From positions 62,001-126,000 of the forward strand of contig NZ_JXXU01000011.1 of assembly GCF_000967495.1 (NCBI RefSeq): a DNA stretch of 64,000 bases, in the 5' to 3' direction. Within the stretch, counting starts at the first letter, position 1. Every line of letters starts with the position of its first letter. The position numbers were made by a program, and so were the translations under genes. The notes beneath the pieces were generated by a model. The model searched no databases and had not been told where the DNA came from. It saw only the letters and a program-made list of their open reading frames with translations. This stretch comes from Vibrio neptunius. GTDB lineage: Bacteria > Pseudomonadota > Gammaproteobacteria > Enterobacterales > Vibrionaceae. This document shows, in pieces, positions 62,230-64,000 of this stretch.

Positions 62230-64000
62230 TTATTTTTTATTTGTAACCCCGAGCAAATATTGAATAATCCGTTGGTGTTCAACAATGCCTTTAAATCGTG
62301 ATTCATCATCAACCAATATCCAAGGCAATGGCGCTCTCATCAACAAGTCTTCCACGTCGGTTAAGGATGTGTGCCAAGACAGCAATGACTGAGGGGGAAG
62401 CATCATACGATGAGCTGACTTATACCACATACTGCGCTCTTTACTGGTTTCATGATCGGTGCCCATACTTGGTGTCATATGAAGATTCAGCACAGCTCTA
62501 TCAATAACACCAACACAATGTTGTGACTCAATCACTGGGACAATATTGATGTTCTCATTACTAAAATAAATATGTATCAAGGAAAGGGGCTCGCCTGGGT
62601 CAATGTGGGGGACTTGTTCCGTCATCAGTTCTGCAATAGTCCCTGCGTTGCCTTTTACCACCTCACTGCTTTTTGGTAGCAGGCAATAGTCCTTGGCAAC
62701 TCTCAACGCTTCAATTGGCAATGGCTTGGAAAAATAATATCCCTGAATGCAATCCACACCCAAACTTCGCAACGTTGCGTATTCATCCCTTGTTTCAACG
62801 CCCTCTGCCACTACCTTGAGTTTTAGTTTCTGAGCTAGTTGAATAATGGTGGTCACAACATGATATTGCCGACTAGCAAGGCGAATACCTTGGACAAAGC
62901 TTCGATCAATCTTCAACACATCAAAGTAGCTTTTGTTGAGATAGTCAAAAGACGCAAATCCTGTACCAAAATCGTCGACTGCGATAGAAACTCCGGCTTG
63001 TCGAATAGCGGCGAGCAACTTTTCCTGATAACTGTCCCCATCAAAATAAGCACTCTCGGTAAACTCAATCGTCAATTTATCGGGAGCGATGCCACTTTGA
63101 TCAATCAACTGAGCACTATGTCGAAGTATCTCGGCAATATCTCGTTTTGAATTGAAAGAGCGATTGACAGACAGACCGACATGCTCCCCAAACAGTTGTT
63201 GAAGCTCAGGTAACACAGACATGGCTTTTCGGTTAACAACATCATCCAAGCTGACAATCAGATCAAGGTCTTCAACAACATTGATAAGCTCTTGTGTTGA
63301 AGCGTTCGCCGCTTCATTGGCAGGAAAACGACACAATGCCTCAAATTTATCGATTCGACTCTTTTTAATATCGATAATTGGTTGGAAATAGACCTCTATT
63401 GTCTCTGCGGATATACTTTGTTCAACCCAATTCTCTAGCCTTTTTTTACGCTCCACTTGCTCGTGGATCTCACGATCATAGAACGCAATTCTCTTGCTTT
63501 CTCCTGAATGTAGCTCCAACAATGACTGCAAAGCATGAGACAAAAGTTGTTTAGGCGATTTAGCATCTGAGTGCAGTACTGATACCCCTGTGAGACCGAA
63601 TTTTAGCGCTTGAGCAACCGTTCCCTGAGCATGTTTGAAACTGTGAAAAAAAGCCTTTATCGTCTTCCTGATGGAACGAACATTCTCATTACCCTGCGAG
63701 TTTTCGACGTTCAATGTCACCGCAAAGCGTCCATCACCGATATAGCTGGCATAAGGAACCAAGACATTTTCTGCAATATAGCTTGCGAACTGACGTTTAA
63801 TCTCTTTCTCATTCGCCAACGGAAACTGCGGTTGCAACGCCAACATTATCAGCAAACCTTCACCTTGGTTATCCCCATACTCCTGCTCTAACTGCTCTAA
63901 AAAGCGCTCAGGGGATGGTAATTGAGTCAGTAAATCAACGCCGCCCGTTTCTCGGTCGTCAATTCGGTGCAGCTGATCAGATAGGTCTGCGCAAAGCCCC
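62230..64000 (-). CDS. GGDEF-EAL protein with C-terminal CBS pair (5' end outside window)
   Basis: The frame stays open to the window edge, so the N-terminus is missing; at least 589 residues are present. The visible start contains the GGDEF entry LLTQLPSPERFLEQLE and a GGDEF site degraded to YIGDGRFAVTL. A full EAL domain follows (VYFQPIIDIKKSRIDKFEAL, FTESAYFDGDSYQ, VAVDDFGTGFASFDYL-like, KIDRSFVQGI, GVETRDEYATLRSLGVDCIQ), then two CBS units (ELMTEQVPHIDPGEPLSLIH and PLPWILVDDESRFKGIVE). It is probably a cyclic-di-GMP phosphodiesterase with an inactive cyclase domain, tuned by nucleotide binding at the CBS pair. Confidence 0.92.
   Translation of the reverse strand, partial: GLCADLSDQLHRIDDRETGGVDLLTQLPSPERFLEQLEQEYGDNQGEGLLIMLALQPQFPLANEKEIKRQFASYIAENVLVPYASYIGDGRFAVTLNVENSQGNENVRSIRKTIKAFFHSFKHAQGTVAQALKFGLTGVSVLHSDAKSPKQLLSHALQSLLELHSGESKRIAFYDREIHEQVERKKRLENWVEQSISAETIEVYFQPIIDIKKSRIDKFEALCRFPANEAANASTQELINVVEDLDLIVSLDDVVNRKAMSVLPELQQLFGEHVGLSVNRSFNSKRDIAEILRHSAQLIDQSGIAPDKLTIEFTESAYFDGDSYQEKLLAAIRQAGVSIAVDDFGTGFASFDYLNKSYFDVLKIDRSFVQGIRLASRQYHVVTTIIQLAQKLKLKVVAEGVETRDEYATLRSLGVDCIQGYYFSKPLPIEALRVAKDYCLLPKSSEVVKGNAGTIAELMTEQVPHIDPGEPLSLIHIYFSNENINIVPVIESQHCVGVIDRAVLNLHMTPSMGTDHETSKERSMWYKSAHRMMLPPQSLLSWHTSLTDVEDLLMRAPLPWILVDDESRFKGIVEHQRIIQYLLGVTNKK

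Overview
The window looks like part of a chromosome of a marine gammaproteobacterium, most probably a Vibrio. The evidence is the trp operon with separate trpG and trpD and a fused trpCF, the metE/metR pair with MetJ-type boxes, an ohrR/ohr pair, HrpA, and many Vibrio-style regulators and envelope proteins. All identifications come from reading the sequence; no database search was run.

Layout. 1-6421: the trp operon (trpE cut by the window edge, then trpG, trpD, trpCF, trpB, trpA) with a strong terminator. 6760-8016: a dicarboxylate/amino-acid:cation symporter. About 8.05-29.76 kb: an accessory island with every gene on the minus strand. 29.9-45.4 kb: core-like genes (outer-membrane barrels, hrpA, a PhoD-like phosphatase, a TerB-like protein, an exonuclease, and a DUF2760 plus two-Hsp70 operon behind a heat-shock-like promoter). 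45.7-55.4 kb: periplasmic binding proteins, AraC-type regulators, a DUF2804 protein, a fatty-acid hydroxylase, an AhpD-like protein, a secreted metallopeptidase, a DsbA-like protein and a broken small secreted protein. 55.4-64.0 kb: 3-methyladenine glycosylase, ohrR/ohr, metE/metR, a membrane protein, and a GGDEF-EAL-CBS protein (cut by the window edge) next to the decayed remains of a relative.

The island is the main point of interest. It lies between the intact symporter gene and a 26-codon remnant of a second symporter 3' end at 29762-29839, so it appears to have entered, or been exchanged, at that gene's 3' end. Reading in the direction of transcription it holds two unusual regulators (an XRE-HTH/ATPase protein whose start is frameshifted at an A7 tract, and a degenerate AAA+ domain fused to an AraC-type HTH). 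Next comes an array of four close RebB-family (R-body, 'killing trait') proteins and three divergent ones, one carrying a long coiled-coil-like tail. The same apparent operon continues with two proteins of unknown function, a PtuB/TIGR02646-like HNH protein and a 66-residue protein, and stops at a good minus-strand terminator near 19.9 kb.

Beyond that lie a stand-alone DUF4157 metalloprotease-like protein, a tyrosine-recombinase tail fragment, two AT-rich cargo-like genes sharing an N-terminal leader and a hairpin-bearing upstream region, a REP-associated transposase with duplicated 5' ends, a DUF1906-SH3 wall-hydrolase-like protein, an eCIS-type AAA+ ATPase, an unknown protein, and three tandem proteins resembling the C-terminal domain of the cyanobactin protease PatG. 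No phage tail or contractile-sheath genes are present.

The working hypothesis is an R-body locus joined to toxin-like and processing proteins usually met near contractile injection systems. Functional linkage is inferred from co-orientation and clustering only.
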